Assembly: GCA_944393045.1 (NCBI GenBank)
Contig: CALXYT010000008.1
Coordinates: 1 to 54,437 of the forward strand
Origin: an uncultured Succinivibrionaceae bacterium
Lineage (GTDB): Bacteria > Pseudomonadota > Gammaproteobacteria > Enterobacterales > Succinivibrionaceae
DNA length: 54,437 nucleotides
Direction: 5' to 3'
The first letter of the stretch is position 1, and each line of letters begins with the position of its first letter. The position numbers were made by a program, and so were the translations under genes. Shown here piece by piece: positions 1-9,988 of the stretch. The notes beneath the pieces were generated by a model. The model had not been told where the DNA came from, did not search any database, and saw nothing but the letters and a program-made list of their open reading frames with translations.

Positions 1-104
1 TTAAATTATATCTCAGGAGTTTTTACGACATTTTTAACCATATCTAATTTACAGAGTTTTCTTCACACGCCCCAAAAGTAGGCTAGATTTGTTGATACTA
101 GAAA

Positions 105-138
105 CCCCCGCATTTATGCGTGGGGAGTATGTCATTAG
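105..138 (+). repeat. Solo hairpin resembling an IS200/IS605 (TnpB-type) right end
   Basis: Four Cs, then CGCAT, a TT loop, ATGCG, a bulged T and four Gs form an imperfect hairpin followed by AGTATGTCATT. This C-run/stem/G-run layout followed by a TCA-containing tail is typical of the right end of IS200/IS605 elements. One frame through it reads ETPAFMRGE, like the C-terminus of many TnpB proteins, but the same frame is closed by a stop at 35-37, so no intact tnpB is present inside the window. A structurally similar hairpin sits at 54378-54399. The family assignment is by shape only. Confidence 0.4.
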
Positions 139-157
139 CCGGTTTTATGTTAGCTAG

Positions 158-2035
158 TTATTTTTTAGCATCTTTATTATTGTTTGGCTTGTCTAAAAGG
201 CGACCTAAGTTCTTTAAGACCTCCATAACAATTGCTCTATCAATTTTATCTTGCGCTAAATCCCTGTAATGACGGTCTTTATATAAAATATCACCATAAC
301 CTCTAATAAGGGCAATTTGGTTTTTAGTAATAATAGCATTTTCAAGATAACTACCACTTAAAAAGTAAACAGGCTCTTTCATAGAAAATAATGATCTTCC
401 AAAAGAATAATCCTGAGGATCATTAGTGCAGTTAAAATAATCCTTAATGATTGTTGGTGCTATATCGTAATGAGTAGATAACTCATTACTTACAGCACTC
501 CTTTGTGGCCACTTTATTATTAAAGGCACCTTTATCTGATAATCGGTAAAGTTACTATTATGTCCCCAAAATCCAAGTTTATTATCATTAAATTCCTCAC
601 CATGATCGGCAGTAAAAATAATAATAGAATTATCCCAAAGACCATTATCTTTAAGCTTTTGCACTAAAGAGCCAATCTTTTTATCAATTACATAGCTTAT
701 ATTGCGGTAAAGATTAAAAAAGTCTTTACCATCATAATCTTTATTAAGCTTTAAGTACTCAGCACGATGTAATTTATTAGTAAATGGTAAAGAAAGTTTA
801 GCATCTTCTTCAGTAATCATTTGGCTATGGAGCTGATCAAAAAAGATAAATGAAAAAAAGGGGCGCTTTTTATCATGAAGATCTAAATACTTATAAAAAT
901 CATTAAGTGCATCATTATCACGCTCACTTGCGTTATTACCTTTAGAAGAAAGGCGTAAATCTTTAATATTTACAAAGATATTCTGATAAAACTCAGGTTT
1001 GGTTAAATTAGCACTGGCAAAAGCTTTGATATCGTAATTATATTTACTTAATACCTCAAATAATGCAGGTCTAATACCTGAGGTTATGGTATGATTCCAG
1101 TAAAAAGAAGGAATGCCATAGAAAAATGAAAACACCCCACTACGAGTAGCATTACCACCAGAGTAGTGATTAGTGTAATAAATATTCTCCTTGGCAAGTT
1201 GAGCTAAATTTGGGGTAACCTTCTCATTTACTACATCAAAACGTAAGGAATCAATCATTACTACAATGATATTGGCTGGAGTTTCCTTTAAAGAGAGTGG
1301 GCAATTTAGTGGCTTTTGCGGATAGTAAAAAGTTTTTTTATTACTTAATTTTACTCTATCATTTACTGCTAATTGCTTAACTCCAAGTTTTCTTAAAAAA
1401 GAACTCATCGTAAGAGGTTTATAAAAAATAACTTTATATGCTTCCTGGGTTATATAGTTGGAACCTCGATAAAAATCTACGGCATAAATAAGGTTACTTG
1501 CTAAAAATATTACTAAGGTTAAGGTAATGGCAAGAACTTTTAATAATCTTACTTTTGATAAGATTACCGACCCAAAATACACCGCAACTACGCCCAGTAT
1601 TAACATGCGTAGTGCCATTCTAGTTATTAAAAGCCAGTCATCACTACTAAAGGCAATAACCTCACCATTCGCATTTAAGAATAAATCTAGCATTGCAAGA
1701 TTTATATGAAAATTATAAAGCTCAAATACCTTTAAATCGGCATAAAGCAAAATCATAATAAAAATTGCAATAACCCCTCCAAATAACAAGGAGAATCTTT
1801 TATATTTAGTAAATTTTAAGAAAGGATAAACTAAAAGCATATATACTAAAAAAGTATAAAGCGCAGTGTTCGCAAAAAATGTCCCCAAAAAATAAGCCTT
1901 CTGGTAAAAATTACCCTCCTCCCCTAAAAATCCTAAAGAGGCGAAGGTAGCAAGAATTGCTAAACAAAAAGTAATACCAAGGATAATATTAAATGGTTTG
2001 GTGTAATCTACCCTTAATCTTGTAAGATTTAACAC
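158..2035 (-). CDS. yejM: YejM/PbgA-type inner-membrane sulfatase-fold protein
   Basis: A 625-residue membrane protein with about five N-terminal transmembrane segments (residues ~15-190, DUF3413 region) and a C-terminal periplasmic alkaline-phosphatase/sulfatase-fold domain (from ~250). Sulfatase-like signatures are visible: IIVVMIDSLRFD, the NATRSG stretch where the catalytic residue lies in true sulfatases, and FTADHGEEF near the C-terminal part. E. coli YejM (PbgA, LapC) is 586 residues with the same order and regulates LPS synthesis by controlling LapB/FtsH turnover of LpxC. The start is GTG, chosen because GGAGGG lies eight bases upstream. It is monocistronic here, separated from the fba terminator. 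Regulation of LPS is inferred from the family, not seen. Confidence 0.88.
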   Translation of the reverse strand: MLNLTRLRVDYTKPFNIILGITFCLAILATFASLGFLGEEGNFYQKAYFLGTFFANTALYTFLVYMLLVYPFLKFTKYKRFSLLFGGVIAIFIMILLYADLKVFELYNFHINLAMLDLFLNANGEVIAFSSDDWLLITRMALRMLILGVVAVYFGSVILSKVRLLKVLAITLTLVIFLASNLIYAVDFYRGSNYITQEAYKVIFYKPLTMSSFLRKLGVKQLAVNDRVKLSNKKTFYYPQKPLNCPLSLKETPANIIVVMIDSLRFDVVNEKVTPNLAQLAKENIYYTNHYSGGNATRSGVFSFFYGIPSFYWNHTITSGIRPALFEVLSKYNYDIKAFASANLTKPEFYQNIFVNIKDLRLSSKGNNASERDNDALNDFYKYLDLHDKKRPFFSFIFFDQLHSQMITEEDAKLSLPFTNKLHRAEYLKLNKDYDGKDFFNLYRNISYVIDKKIGSLVQKLKDNGLWDNSIIIFTADHGEEFNDNKLGFWGHNSNFTDYQIKVPLIIKWPQRSAVSNELSTHYDIAPTIIKDYFNCTNDPQDYSFGRSLFSMKEPVYFLSGSYLENAIITKNQIALIRGYGDILYKDRHYRDLAQDKIDRAIVMEVLKNLGRLLDKPNNNKDAKK

Positions 2036-2126
2036 AAAAAAAGCCCTCCTTAAAACATGCCAAAATTCTTAAAAAGAATCCTATATTATACCATATTTTA
2101 CCACTCCCCCTTAAGGAGCGAGCAAT

Positions 2127-2157
2127 AAAAAAAGACCTAAGCTTGCGCCAAGATCTT
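2127..2157 (-). terminator. Intrinsic terminator after fbaA
   Basis: On the minus strand an 11-bp imperfect stem (AAGATCTTGGC with GCTTAGGTCTT, GCAA tetraloop) is followed by seven Ts. It lies about 75 bases past the aldolase stop and ends the pgk-fba unit before yejM. Confidence 0.8.
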
Positions 2158-2232
2158 TAATATATTATTTAATATTTTATTAAGGATTATTAATTTTCAC
2201 TTAACTTTAGTGAAAAACTCCACAATTGCACG

Positions 2233-3315
2233 TTATAGAGAATTTAAAGAACCTAATTCCTTAAATGCTTCCTGTAAACGAGCAATCATAGATTCTTGTC
2301 CCTTACGTAACCAGGTACGCGGATCGTAATACTTCTTGTTAGGAGCATCAGCACCTTCTGGGTTACCTAACTGACCCTGTAAGTAAGCTTCCTTAGCCTT
2401 GTAGTACTGTAATACGCCGTTCCAGGTAGCCCACTGAGTATCGGTATCGATGTTCATCTTAACTACACCGTAGCTAACTGCATCACGAATATCCTGAGCT
2501 TCAGAACCTGAACCACCGTGGAATACGAAGTTTAATGGCTTAGAACCATCAGCTAAACCAAGCTTCTTAGCTACGTAGATCTGCGAATCACGAAGAATTG
2601 TTGGCTTAAGCTTTACATTACCTGGCTTGTAAACGCCGTGTACGTTACCAAATGAAGCAGCGATTGTGAAGTTAGGGCTGATCTTGATTAAACGTTCATA
2701 AGCGTAAGCAACATCTTCTGGCTGAGTATAAAGTGCTGATTCATCCTTATCGCTGTTATCAACCCCATCTTCTTCACCGCCGGTGCAACCTAATTCAAGT
2801 TCAAGAGTCATATCGATCTTAGCCATACGTTCTAAGTACTTGCAGCAAAGATCTACGTTTTCAACTAATGATTCTTCTGAAAGGTCGATCATGTGAGATG
2901 AGAATAGAGGTACGCCGTGTTCAGCATAGTACTTTTCACCAGCGTCTAATAAACCATCAATCCAAGGAAGGAGCTTCTTAGCGCAGTGGTCAGTGTGCAT
3001 AATTACAGGCACACCGTAAGCTTCTGCTACATTACGAGCATGTAAAGCTGCAGAAATTGAACCTAAAACTTGAGCCTTCTGATCTTCAAGCTTAAGACCC
3101 TTACCAGCAAAGAACTGAGCACCACCATTTGAAACCTGAACGATAACTGGAGCATTAGCAACCTTAGCAGCTTCAATTACAGCATTAATTGAATCTGTGC
3201 CGATGCAGTTAACGGCAGGAATAGCAAAACCATTTTCCTTAGCTACTTCAAAAACCTTATTTAAGTCTTTACCAGCAATAACGCCTGGCTTTACTACATC
3301 TAAAACTTTAGTCAT
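2233..3315 (-). CDS. fbaA: Class II fructose-bisphosphate aldolase
   Basis: Zn-dependent aldolase that interconverts fructose-1,6-bisphosphate with dihydroxyacetone phosphate and glyceraldehyde-3-phosphate in cytoplasmic glycolysis and gluconeogenesis. The 360-residue length matches the E. coli-type class IIA enzyme (359). Visible motifs are the zinc-ligand stretch VIMHTDHCAKK (~105-115), the glutamate-rich LELELGCTGGEEDGVDN (~170-187), and the phosphate-binding FHGGSGS (~265). AGGA sits seven bases before the ATG. It lies 73 bases downstream of pgk in the same orientation, so the two are probably cotranscribed as in the classical gapB/epd-pgk-fba arrangement; no gap or epd gene is present here. 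Confidence 0.97.
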   Translation of the reverse strand: MTKVLDVVKPGVIAGKDLNKVFEVAKENGFAIPAVNCIGTDSINAVIEAAKVANAPVIVQVSNGGAQFFAGKGLKLEDQKAQVLGSISAALHARNVAEAYGVPVIMHTDHCAKKLLPWIDGLLDAGEKYYAEHGVPLFSSHMIDLSEESLVENVDLCCKYLERMAKIDMTLELELGCTGGEEDGVDNSDKDESALYTQPEDVAYAYERLIKISPNFTIAASFGNVHGVYKPGNVKLKPTILRDSQIYVAKKLGLADGSKPLNFVFHGGSGSEAQDIRDAVSYGVVKMNIDTDTQWATWNGVLQYYKAKEAYLQGQLGNPEGADAPNKKYYDPRTWLRKGQESMIARLQEAFKELGSLNSL

Positions 3316-3388
3316 GTTAAAATCCTAAACAAATTAGTTTTAAAAAATTGCGAAGGAGAAGGCCACAGCCTACTCCTTCATGATAAAA

Positions 3389-4555
3389 TTACTCAGCTGC
3401 GCGCTTTTCAAGAATTTCTACTGCTGGAAGCTTCTTGCCTTCAACGAATTCAAGGAATGCACCACCACCAGTTGAAATGTAAGAAACCTTGTCAGTAATA
3501 CCAAACTTCTGAATAGCGTTAATAGTATCACCACCACCAGCGATAGAGAATGCAGGGCTTTCAGCAATAGCCTTAGCCATAACTTCAGTACCCTTAGAGA
3601 ACTGATCAAATTCAAATACGCCTACCGGGCCATTCCAAAGGATGGTCTTAGCATTCATGATGATTTCAGCAAGCTTCTTAGAACTTTCAGGACCGAAGTC
3701 AAAAATCATATCATCATCAGCAACTTCTGAAACTTTCTTAACAGTAGCCTGAGCGTTAGCATCAAATTCCTTACCGCAAACTACATCAACAACTTCAGGG
3801 ATTGAAGTTGCAGATGCAATCTTCTTAGCTTCATCAATAAGATCTTGTTCGTAAAGTGACTTACCAACATTGTGACCCTGAGCAGCGATAAAGGTGTTAG
3901 CAATACCACCACCAACAACTAACTGGTCAGCAATCTTAGCAAGAGTATTTAAAATTGTAAGCTTGGTTGAAACCTTTGAACCACCAACAATAGCCACCAT
4001 TGGACGAGCTGGGTTGTCCATTGCCTTACCAAGAGCTTCTAATTCAGCAGTTAATAACGGACCTGCACAAGCGATTGGAGCAAACTGAGCAACACCGTAA
4101 GTAGTACCCTGAGCACGGTGAGCAGTACCAAATGCATCCATTACAAACACATCACAAAGAGCTGCATACTTCTTAGCAAGTTCTTCAGAGTTCTTCTTTT
4201 CACCAACGTTAAAACGACAGTTTTCTAAAACAACTAATTCGCCTTCTTTTACATCAACAGGATTATCTAAGTAATCCTTAACAAGACGTACTGGGCAATC
4301 CATATGCTCAGTTAAATAGTTTACAACTGGCTTTAAAGAGAATTCTTCGTTGTATTCACCTTCAGTTGGGCGACCTAAGTGGGAAATTACCATTACCTTA
4401 GCACCCTTCTCAAGTGCCAACTTAATAGTTGGCATAGTAGCGGTAATACGCTTATCTGAAACAACCTTACCATCCTTTACAGGTACGTTTAAATCAGCAC
4501 GAATTAAAACTCGCTTACCAGCTAAGTCTAAATCAGTCATCTTAATAATTGACAT
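3389..4555 (-). CDS. pgk: Phosphoglycerate kinase
   Basis: Catalyses 1,3-bisphosphoglycerate + ADP to 3-phosphoglycerate + ATP in glycolysis. The N-terminus [20 protein letters not shown], with the substrate-binding RADLNVP, and the C-terminal nucleotide site GGGDTINA (~345) are characteristic. An in-frame ATG lies five codons upstream at 4570, but I chose 4555 because E. coli Pgk starts at the equivalent residue and AGGA lies at a normal distance. That gives 388 residues, the usual length. It is the first gene of a pgk-fbaA pair; the transketolase gene upstream has its own terminator, so pgk probably uses the promoter at 4766-4793. Confidence 0.97.
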   Translation of the reverse strand: MSIIKMTDLDLAGKRVLIRADLNVPVKDGKVVSDKRITATMPTIKLALEKGAKVMVISHLGRPTEGEYNEEFSLKPVVNYLTEHMDCPVRLVKDYLDNPVDVKEGELVVLENCRFNVGEKKNSEELAKKYAALCDVFVMDAFGTAHRAQGTTYGVAQFAPIACAGPLLTAELEALGKAMDNPARPMVAIVGGSKVSTKLTILNTLAKIADQLVVGGGIANTFIAAQGHNVGKSLYEQDLIDEAKKIASATSIPEVVDVVCGKEFDANAQATVKKVSEVADDDMIFDFGPESSKKLAEIIMNAKTILWNGPVGVFEFDQFSKGTEVMAKAIAESPAFSIAGGGDTINAIQKFGITDKVSYISTGGGAFLEFVEGKKLPAVEILEKRAAE

Positions 4556-4765
4556 TATTCTAGTCCTCATCGGAATGTATGTTAGAAAACAAAAAATAAA
4601 ATTTTTGCTATGTAGAAAACTACTTATTACGACCTACCACCTAAAAATTAGTGCAGTCTTAATACTTATCAATTAGCCCTTAAGAGCATATCTATAAGTT
4701 CTTACCACTCGTTAAGAGCGATTTAACACGCTATATGCATATTACTCTGTATTCTTGGCTAATTT

Positions 4766-4793
4766 ATTGTACTACTAACAAGAAAATTTACAA
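4766..4793 (-). promoter_or_regulatory. Candidate sigma-70 promoter for pgk-fbaA
   Basis: The minus strand reads TTGTAA, 16 bases, TACAAT, about 210 bases upstream of pgk. The rest of the 614-base gap 4556-5169 is AT-rich, holds the tkt terminator, and shows no gene that I can support. Confidence 0.4.
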
Positions 4794-5097
4794 GTGTTTA
4801 TCAGTATCGATTATTCCTAAAACATAGGCAAAAGTACTGCAAAAATTTATTAAAGCTTATCTTTATCAAAATCTGGTAAAGTTTTAATAAAATTCCAGGA
4901 TTAAGCATTAAAAAAACACTTTATCTGCAAGTTTGCTACAATTTCTTGCGCATCTTTTATTAAAGTTTCACTTGCGTTTACTTCTTAAAAACTTTGAAAA
5001 TTTTACCATATTTCCCAAGTTTTAGGCAAAGGATTTTATGGTTTTACCCTTATGAACGTTAGGTAATTTGCCAAATCTGAAATTACTTAATTTCTTT

Positions 5098-5134
5098 CAA
5101 AAAAGAAGGCCAGTAGTAAATTCCTACTAGCCTT
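5098..5134 (-). terminator. Intrinsic terminator after transketolase gene
   Basis: The minus strand forms an 11-bp stem (AAGGCTAGTAG with CTACTGGCCTT, one G-T pair) with a seven-base loop, followed by a T-rich tail. It starts about 35 bases past the tkt stop. Confidence 0.8.
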
Positions 5135-5169
5135 ATACTTTATTTTTTACTTTTTATTTTTAACAATTC

Positions 5170-7158
5170 CTAAAATAAACTTTTAGCAATTTTTACAGCA
5201 TTATCTACGGTAAAGCCATATAACTTAAATAATTCAGCAGCCGGTGCTGATTCACCAAATCTATCAATACCTAATACTGCGCCATTTAAACCAACATACT
5301 TATACCAAAAATCAGTAACACCTGCTTCAATAGCCATTCTTCTGGTTACATTCTTTGGTAATACTGATTCTTTATAAGCTTCATCCTGCTTATCAAATAC
5401 TTCAGTACATGGCATAGATACAACTTGTACCTTCTTACCTTCACTCTCAAGAGCTGCTGCAGTCTGCATGGCAAGTTCAACTTCAGAACCTGTGGCAATA
5501 ATGATTAAATCAGGATTTTGAGCTGCCTTTAACACATAAGCACCCTTTGCAACATTAGCAAGCTGCTCAGCTGTTCTATCCATTTGCGCCAAGTTCTGAC
5601 GAGAGAAAATAAGAGCTGATGGAGTATACTTTGATTCAACTGCTAACTTCCAAGCAACGGCAGATTCAACCTGATCGCATGGACGCCAGGTATTAAGATT
5701 TGGAGTTAAACGTAAAGATGAAATCTGCTCAACAGGCTGATGAGTAGGACCGTCTTCACCTAAACCGATAGAATCATGAGTGTAAACATAAATTACTGGA
5801 AGCTTCATTAAAGCACTCATGCGTACTGCATTCTTAGCGTATTCCATAAACATTAAGAATGTTGCGCCATATGGAATAAAGCCACCATGTAAATATACGC
5901 CATTCATAATAGCGCTCATACCAAATTCTCTTACACCATAATGCACGTAATTACCACTTGCATCATCTGCTGTAATAGACTTGGAGTTTTTATGCATAGT
6001 AAGGTTACTTGGAGCAAGGTCTGCAGACCCACCTAAAAACTCAGGTAAAACTGCACCATAAGCATCTAGAGTGTTTTGGCTTGCTTTTCTTGAGGCAATC
6101 TTAGCAGGATTTGCCTGAAGAGTCTTAATAAATTCTTCACTCTTTTGTTGCCAATCATGAGGTAACTGATGCTGCATACGGCGTGTAAATTCTTGCGCCT
6201 CCTCAGGATATGCCTGAGCATACTTAGCAAATAATTCATTCCAGGCTTCTTCTTTTTGGGCGCCTGCTTTCTTAGCATCCCAAGCTTCATAAATTTCAGC
6301 TGGAATTTCAAATGGACCATAAGGCCAGTTAAGAACTTCTCTAGCAGCTGCAATTTCAGCATCACCTAATGGTGAACCGTGACAACTTTCTGTACCTTGC
6401 TTAGTCGGTGCCCCAAAACCAATTACAGTCTTACAACAAATAATACTTGGCTTATCAGTCACAGCTTGAGCTTCCTTAATAGCCTTAGCGATTTGCTCAG
6501 CGTTATGACCATCAACTTTTTGTACATGCCAGCCATAAGCAGCAAAGCGAGCTGCAGTATCTTCAGCAAACCAGCCCTTAGTATTACCGTCAATAGAAAT
6601 ACCATTATCATCCCAAAATGCAATGAGCTTGCCAAGCTTTAAGGTACCTGCTAAAGAACATGCCTCATGAGAAACACCTTCCATTAAACAGCCATCACCC
6701 ATAAATACATAAGTATAGTGATTTACAATTTCCAAACCTGGCTTATTAAACTGAGCTGCTAATACTTTTTCTGCTAAAGCCATACCAACAGCATTAGTAA
6801 TACCCTGCCCTAAAGGTCCTGTGGTAGTTTCAATACCGTCAGCATAACCATATTCAGGATGACCTGGAGTCTTAGAATGGAGCTGTCTAAAATTCTTAAT
6901 ATCTTCAATAGAAAGATTATAACCTGTAAGATGAAGTAAAGAATAAAGAAGCATTGATCCATGACCATTCGATAAAATAAAGCGATCACGGTTCACCCAC
7001 TTTGGATCTGCTGGATTATGATTTAAAAAACCACGCCATAATACTTCGGCTATATCAGCCATACCCATCGGTGCACCTGGATGACCTGAATTTGCTTTCT
7101 GAATGGCATCCATGCTTAATGCACGAATCGCATTTGCCAAATCTTTACAAGAGAGCAT
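5170..7158 (-). CDS. tktA: Transketolase
   Basis: Thiamine-diphosphate enzyme of the non-oxidative pentose phosphate pathway that moves two-carbon units between ketoses and aldoses. The 662 residues match the family (E. coli TktA 663). Visible are the N-terminal [12 protein letters not shown] substrate loop (~23-34), the TPP/Mg motif GDGCLMEG followed by DDN (~155-185), and the pyrimidine-domain [15 protein letters not shown] (~460-475). AGGA is placed correctly before the ATG. The gene stands alone between two terminators. The tktA symbol is used for the general enzyme; the sequence cannot separate it from tktB-type paralogues. Confidence 0.96.
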   Translation of the reverse strand: MLSCKDLANAIRALSMDAIQKANSGHPGAPMGMADIAEVLWRGFLNHNPADPKWVNRDRFILSNGHGSMLLYSLLHLTGYNLSIEDIKNFRQLHSKTPGHPEYGYADGIETTTGPLGQGITNAVGMALAEKVLAAQFNKPGLEIVNHYTYVFMGDGCLMEGVSHEACSLAGTLKLGKLIAFWDDNGISIDGNTKGWFAEDTAARFAAYGWHVQKVDGHNAEQIAKAIKEAQAVTDKPSIICCKTVIGFGAPTKQGTESCHGSPLGDAEIAAAREVLNWPYGPFEIPAEIYEAWDAKKAGAQKEEAWNELFAKYAQAYPEEAQEFTRRMQHQLPHDWQQKSEEFIKTLQANPAKIASRKASQNTLDAYGAVLPEFLGGSADLAPSNLTMHKNSKSITADDASGNYVHYGVREFGMSAIMNGVYLHGGFIPYGATFLMFMEYAKNAVRMSALMKLPVIYVYTHDSIGLGEDGPTHQPVEQISSLRLTPNLNTWRPCDQVESAVAWKLAVESKYTPSALIFSRQNLAQMDRTAEQLANVAKGAYVLKAAQNPDLIIIATGSEVELAMQTAAALESEGKKVQVVSMPCTEVFDKQDEAYKESVLPKNVTRRMAIEAGVTDFWYKYVGLNGAVLGIDRFGESAPAAELFKLYGFTVDNAVKIAKSLF

Positions 7159-7498
7159 TTAAGACTCCTAACTAATTACTGTTACAACCTATCCTCAGGT
7201 TCTGTATTTTATGCTTAAAAATACAAAATATAAAAAAATTATGCTTATAGTAAGGGAACCCCTTACCACAAAAAATCTTGCCTATTATCCCACATGAGAC
7301 AATTACAATCTTTTAGGTACCAAATAAATCCCCCTCATTAAAGCTTATGCTTTAACATGAGTAAACCCTAAAAAGCGAGCTTTTAACATACTTTTAAGGC
7401 TTTTTAATAATATCAGTTGTTATCTTCTATTACAAGCCCTTTTAGATTTTTGCTCTATCTTAAATTTTCTATTTAGTGGAAATTTCTGGGGATTTAAA
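7159..7498. other. Intergenic region upstream of tktA; nothing coding
   Basis: AT-rich gap between the tkt start and the end of the BMP/EAL operon. It contains a short hairpin (GTAAGGG, AA, CCCCTTAC near 7250) in the likely tkt leader. I see no convincing -35/-10 pair and no gene. Confidence 0.5.
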
Positions 7499-7529
7499 GT
7501 TAAAGAGCCACTTTTTGTGGCTCTTTAAC
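7499..7529 (-). terminator. Hairpin ending the BMP/EAL operon
   Basis: A perfect 13-bp stem (GTTAAAGAGCCAC with GTGGCTCTTTAAC) and five-base loop about 30 bases past the last gene of the operon. The following T tract is weak, so termination efficiency is uncertain. Confidence 0.65.
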
Positions 7530-7561
7530 TTTGGTTTAGGCAGATTTATCAAAAATGTTTG

Positions 7562-8842
7562 TTAATATATCGGAATATTAGCAACATTTTTAGCTTTTTC
7601 AACACTCATTATTTCAACAGAAACATTATTATCATTTTGGGTGTTTTTTACATGTTCACGATAATAATTGCCATCTAAGGCAAATTCTCTAATGTTATAG
7701 TTATACCAGTTAAATAATCTACCTAATTCATGATCTGGAATAATGGCGTCATCAAGCACAATACGGCGATGATCATTACTAAAAATCGGGCCTTTAAACA
7801 CAAAGTTTACGTACTTGCGCATTTTATCAAATTCATAATCGAAGTACTTTCTTTGTTTATCATTAACATATGGGCTTATACGATCAATATCGACCACTCC
7901 TTGCATAGTGCCAAACCAGACAGTGCTTTTTATATTAGTCATGCCATTTGTAATAGCTCTTAAAAGATAATCGTAACAAGGTTCCATATTATAAGTAAAA
8001 GAACTTATATAGCGCTTATCGTAATGGGTGGAATTATAAAATTGCCCAATATAAAGCATATCTTTTTGCTCTTTAGCAAGTTCACACCATACGCACACCT
8101 CTAAGGAACCTGTAATAAGATCAACTTTAGTTTGCTCAAACATTTTTTCAATTAAAAATGAGGCAGCTCCTAAATCTTTAGTATCATGTGTCCATGTAAC
8201 GATAATTTTAGCTTTAGGATTTACTTTAGCAACCCCAATAGCAAAAGCATTTAAAGCACGCATATTTGAGGCATTTTTTACATCAGCAACATAAGCTATC
8301 TTATCAGTCTTAGTTACTCCACCTGCTAAAATACCTAATAAATACTTCATATTATAGGTGCGAGGAATATAGTTAATTACATTTCCTTCTCTTGATTCAC
8401 CATCATATAAAAAGAATGTTACATTTGGAAATGATCGAAAAATATTGGTAAGCTCAATGCTATAAGTAAATCCTACCAAAAAGATAAACTTAACATTATT
8501 TTGCACTACTTCTTGCTCAATAAGGGAACGGAGTAAAGAGACATCATCACCTACTCCTTCAATTACAGAAGATTCGATATTCGGAAACTTCTGTAAGCTT
8601 GCCAAAAAGCTACGTAAATTTAATCGTGATTTTATGTTATTGGTACTATTGTTACATTGAATAAATAAGGTCTTATGCTTAATAGTCTCCTGAACAGTAG
8701 CCGCATCTGTCAAGAGCATATCTTGTTCATTAGTTCTTATCCAATAAATTCCTACTCCAAAGAAAATAAGTACTAAAAAAATTACCATTACTATTAAAAA
8801 GGAAACAAATTGCCCTTCTTTATTCTCATTTTGCATTTTCAT
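7562..8842 (-). CDS. Membrane-anchored BMP/PnrA-like binding protein (operon gene 3)
   Basis: A 426-residue protein with one N-terminal transmembrane segment (~14-35) and an extracytoplasmic domain resembling the BMP/PnrA family of nucleoside-binding proteins (PF02608 type). The recognisable core is YNMKYLLGILAGGVTKTDKIAYV, then MRALNAFAIGVAKVNPKAKI (~165-215). There is no lipobox, so it is likely tethered by an uncleaved signal anchor. Its ATG overlaps the end of the preceding gene by 17 bases, with GGAGG inside that gene, indicating translational coupling. No ABC ATPase or permease is nearby, so transport is unlikely and a sensory role with the upstream EAL protein is inferred. The ligand is unknown; purine nucleosides are the family's usual ligands. 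Confidence 0.7.
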   Translation of the reverse strand: MKMQNENKEGQFVSFLIVMVIFLVLIFFGVGIYWIRTNEQDMLLTDAATVQETIKHKTLFIQCNNSTNNIKSRLNLRSFLASLQKFPNIESSVIEGVGDDVSLLRSLIEQEVVQNNVKFIFLVGFTYSIELTNIFRSFPNVTFFLYDGESREGNVINYIPRTYNMKYLLGILAGGVTKTDKIAYVADVKNASNMRALNAFAIGVAKVNPKAKIIVTWTHDTKDLGAASFLIEKMFEQTKVDLITGSLEVCVWCELAKEQKDMLYIGQFYNSTHYDKRYISSFTYNMEPCYDYLLRAITNGMTNIKSTVWFGTMQGVVDIDRISPYVNDKQRKYFDYEFDKMRKYVNFVFKGPIFSNDHRRIVLDDAIIPDHELGRLFNWYNYNIREFALDGNYYREHVKNTQNDNNVSVEIMSVEKAKNVANIPIY

Positions 8843-9977
8843 ACGGAACCTCCTCTACTCCATCTACATACCAATCAATGTTATAAAGAAGGTCACTGCG
8901 TGATACTGTTCCCCCTAAAGGAACTCGTAATTTGCCTTGATTATCAAATAATGGACCATCAAATACATCTTTTTTATTCTGTAAAAAATCAGACATCTTA
9001 TGATCTACTAAGCTAGTATTCACAAAAGACAACATGCGATTTACATGTCCAAGACGCACAGTCCCAAAACGCAAGGATAATAATAATTCCCCCGGCTCAA
9101 AACTATTATTAATAATGCGCGATAAGATAATCTTATAAAACCCGCCCCAGTTCCATTCGATGGATGTTAAATTACTTAAAGGATAATTATCGCTTTTGGA
9201 GATATTATAGCTAATACATTTTAATCCCATAATATCGCAATACTGATCGATATAATGCGAGGTCATATGATATGATAAAACTTTAATATCAGGATGTACC
9301 TCAAAAAGATAATCCAAGGCAGGGACTTCTAAATCCTTAGCATCCCAGGTATTAAAATCAATAACATAAAGTTTAGCGTGTGGATTTACCGAACGCAAAC
9401 CTAAGGCATACGCATTAATTGCTCGTACTGATTCTGGAGTCTTAGTTGCCACAAAGAACCCAAAACTGTCAGAATCTGAAATGGAGGCAGCGATAATTCC
9501 TGTTAAATAACGAACTTGATAAGCCTTGGCAAAGAAAGTTAGTAAATTTGGAGAAGGGGCTAACTTTGGATCAATTATCCCTAAAAATTTAATGCTTGGG
9601 TATTTAGCAACTGATTCATTTAAACATTGATTATATTTAGCAGACGGGGCCACTATTACATCCCCCCCCTGTTCCACAAAATGTTTAATAAAGTTATAAC
9701 ACTCATCACCTTGCACATTATCATGTATTTCACCGATAACTTGTAGCTGATCGATAGCTTCAATAAAGGCATCAACGTGCGCTTGACTCCAGCCTTGATC
9801 ATTATAAGCGCCATCGACTAATAACATCGCTTTAATCTTTTTAGGGCTTGGGATTCTATCTAGCACCTCTACATCAAGCTTAACATTATAAAAGTAAATC
9901 GCCCCAAAGGTAATACTTACCACTATTAAACAGGCTAACATTACACATGGTAAATACCATTCAATTTTTACCTTCAT
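8826..9977 (-). CDS. Membrane-anchored BMP/PnrA-like binding protein (operon gene 2)
   Basis: A 383-residue paralogue of the following gene. It has a transmembrane segment at ~10-32 and a BMP-like periplasmic domain: KIKAMLLVDGAYNDQGWSQAH (~46-66, typical first strand and loop of PnrA proteins), YQVRYLTGIIAA (~150), and VRAINAYALGLRSVNPHAKL (~180-200). No lipobox cysteine follows the hydrophobic segment. It starts 11 bases after the EAL gene, with GAGG seven bases before ATG, and overlaps the next gene. Two divergent BMP-like domains in one operon suggest a heterodimer or two ligand specificities; this is inference. Transport is not supported because there is no permease or ATPase. Confidence 0.72.
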   Translation of the reverse strand: MKVKIEWYLPCVMLACLIVVSITFGAIYFYNVKLDVEVLDRIPSPKKIKAMLLVDGAYNDQGWSQAHVDAFIEAIDQLQVIGEIHDNVQGDECYNFIKHFVEQGGDVIVAPSAKYNQCLNESVAKYPSIKFLGIIDPKLAPSPNLLTFFAKAYQVRYLTGIIAASISDSDSFGFFVATKTPESVRAINAYALGLRSVNPHAKLYVIDFNTWDAKDLEVPALDYLFEVHPDIKVLSYHMTSHYIDQYCDIMGLKCISYNISKSDNYPLSNLTSIEWNWGGFYKIILSRIINNSFEPGELLLSLRFGTVRLGHVNRMLSFVNTSLVDHKMSDFLQNKKDVFDGPLFDNQGKLRVPLGGTVSRSDLLYNIDWYVDGVEEVPYENAK

Positions 9978-9988
9978 CGTTAAACCTC

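Noticed and set aside
105..125. Single CRISPR-repeat-like hairpin at the left edge
   Set aside because: The C-run/G-run hairpin is superficially like a type I-E repeat, but no second copy lies at spacer distance in 1-104 or downstream, and a matching solo hairpin at 54378 argues for a mobile-element end.
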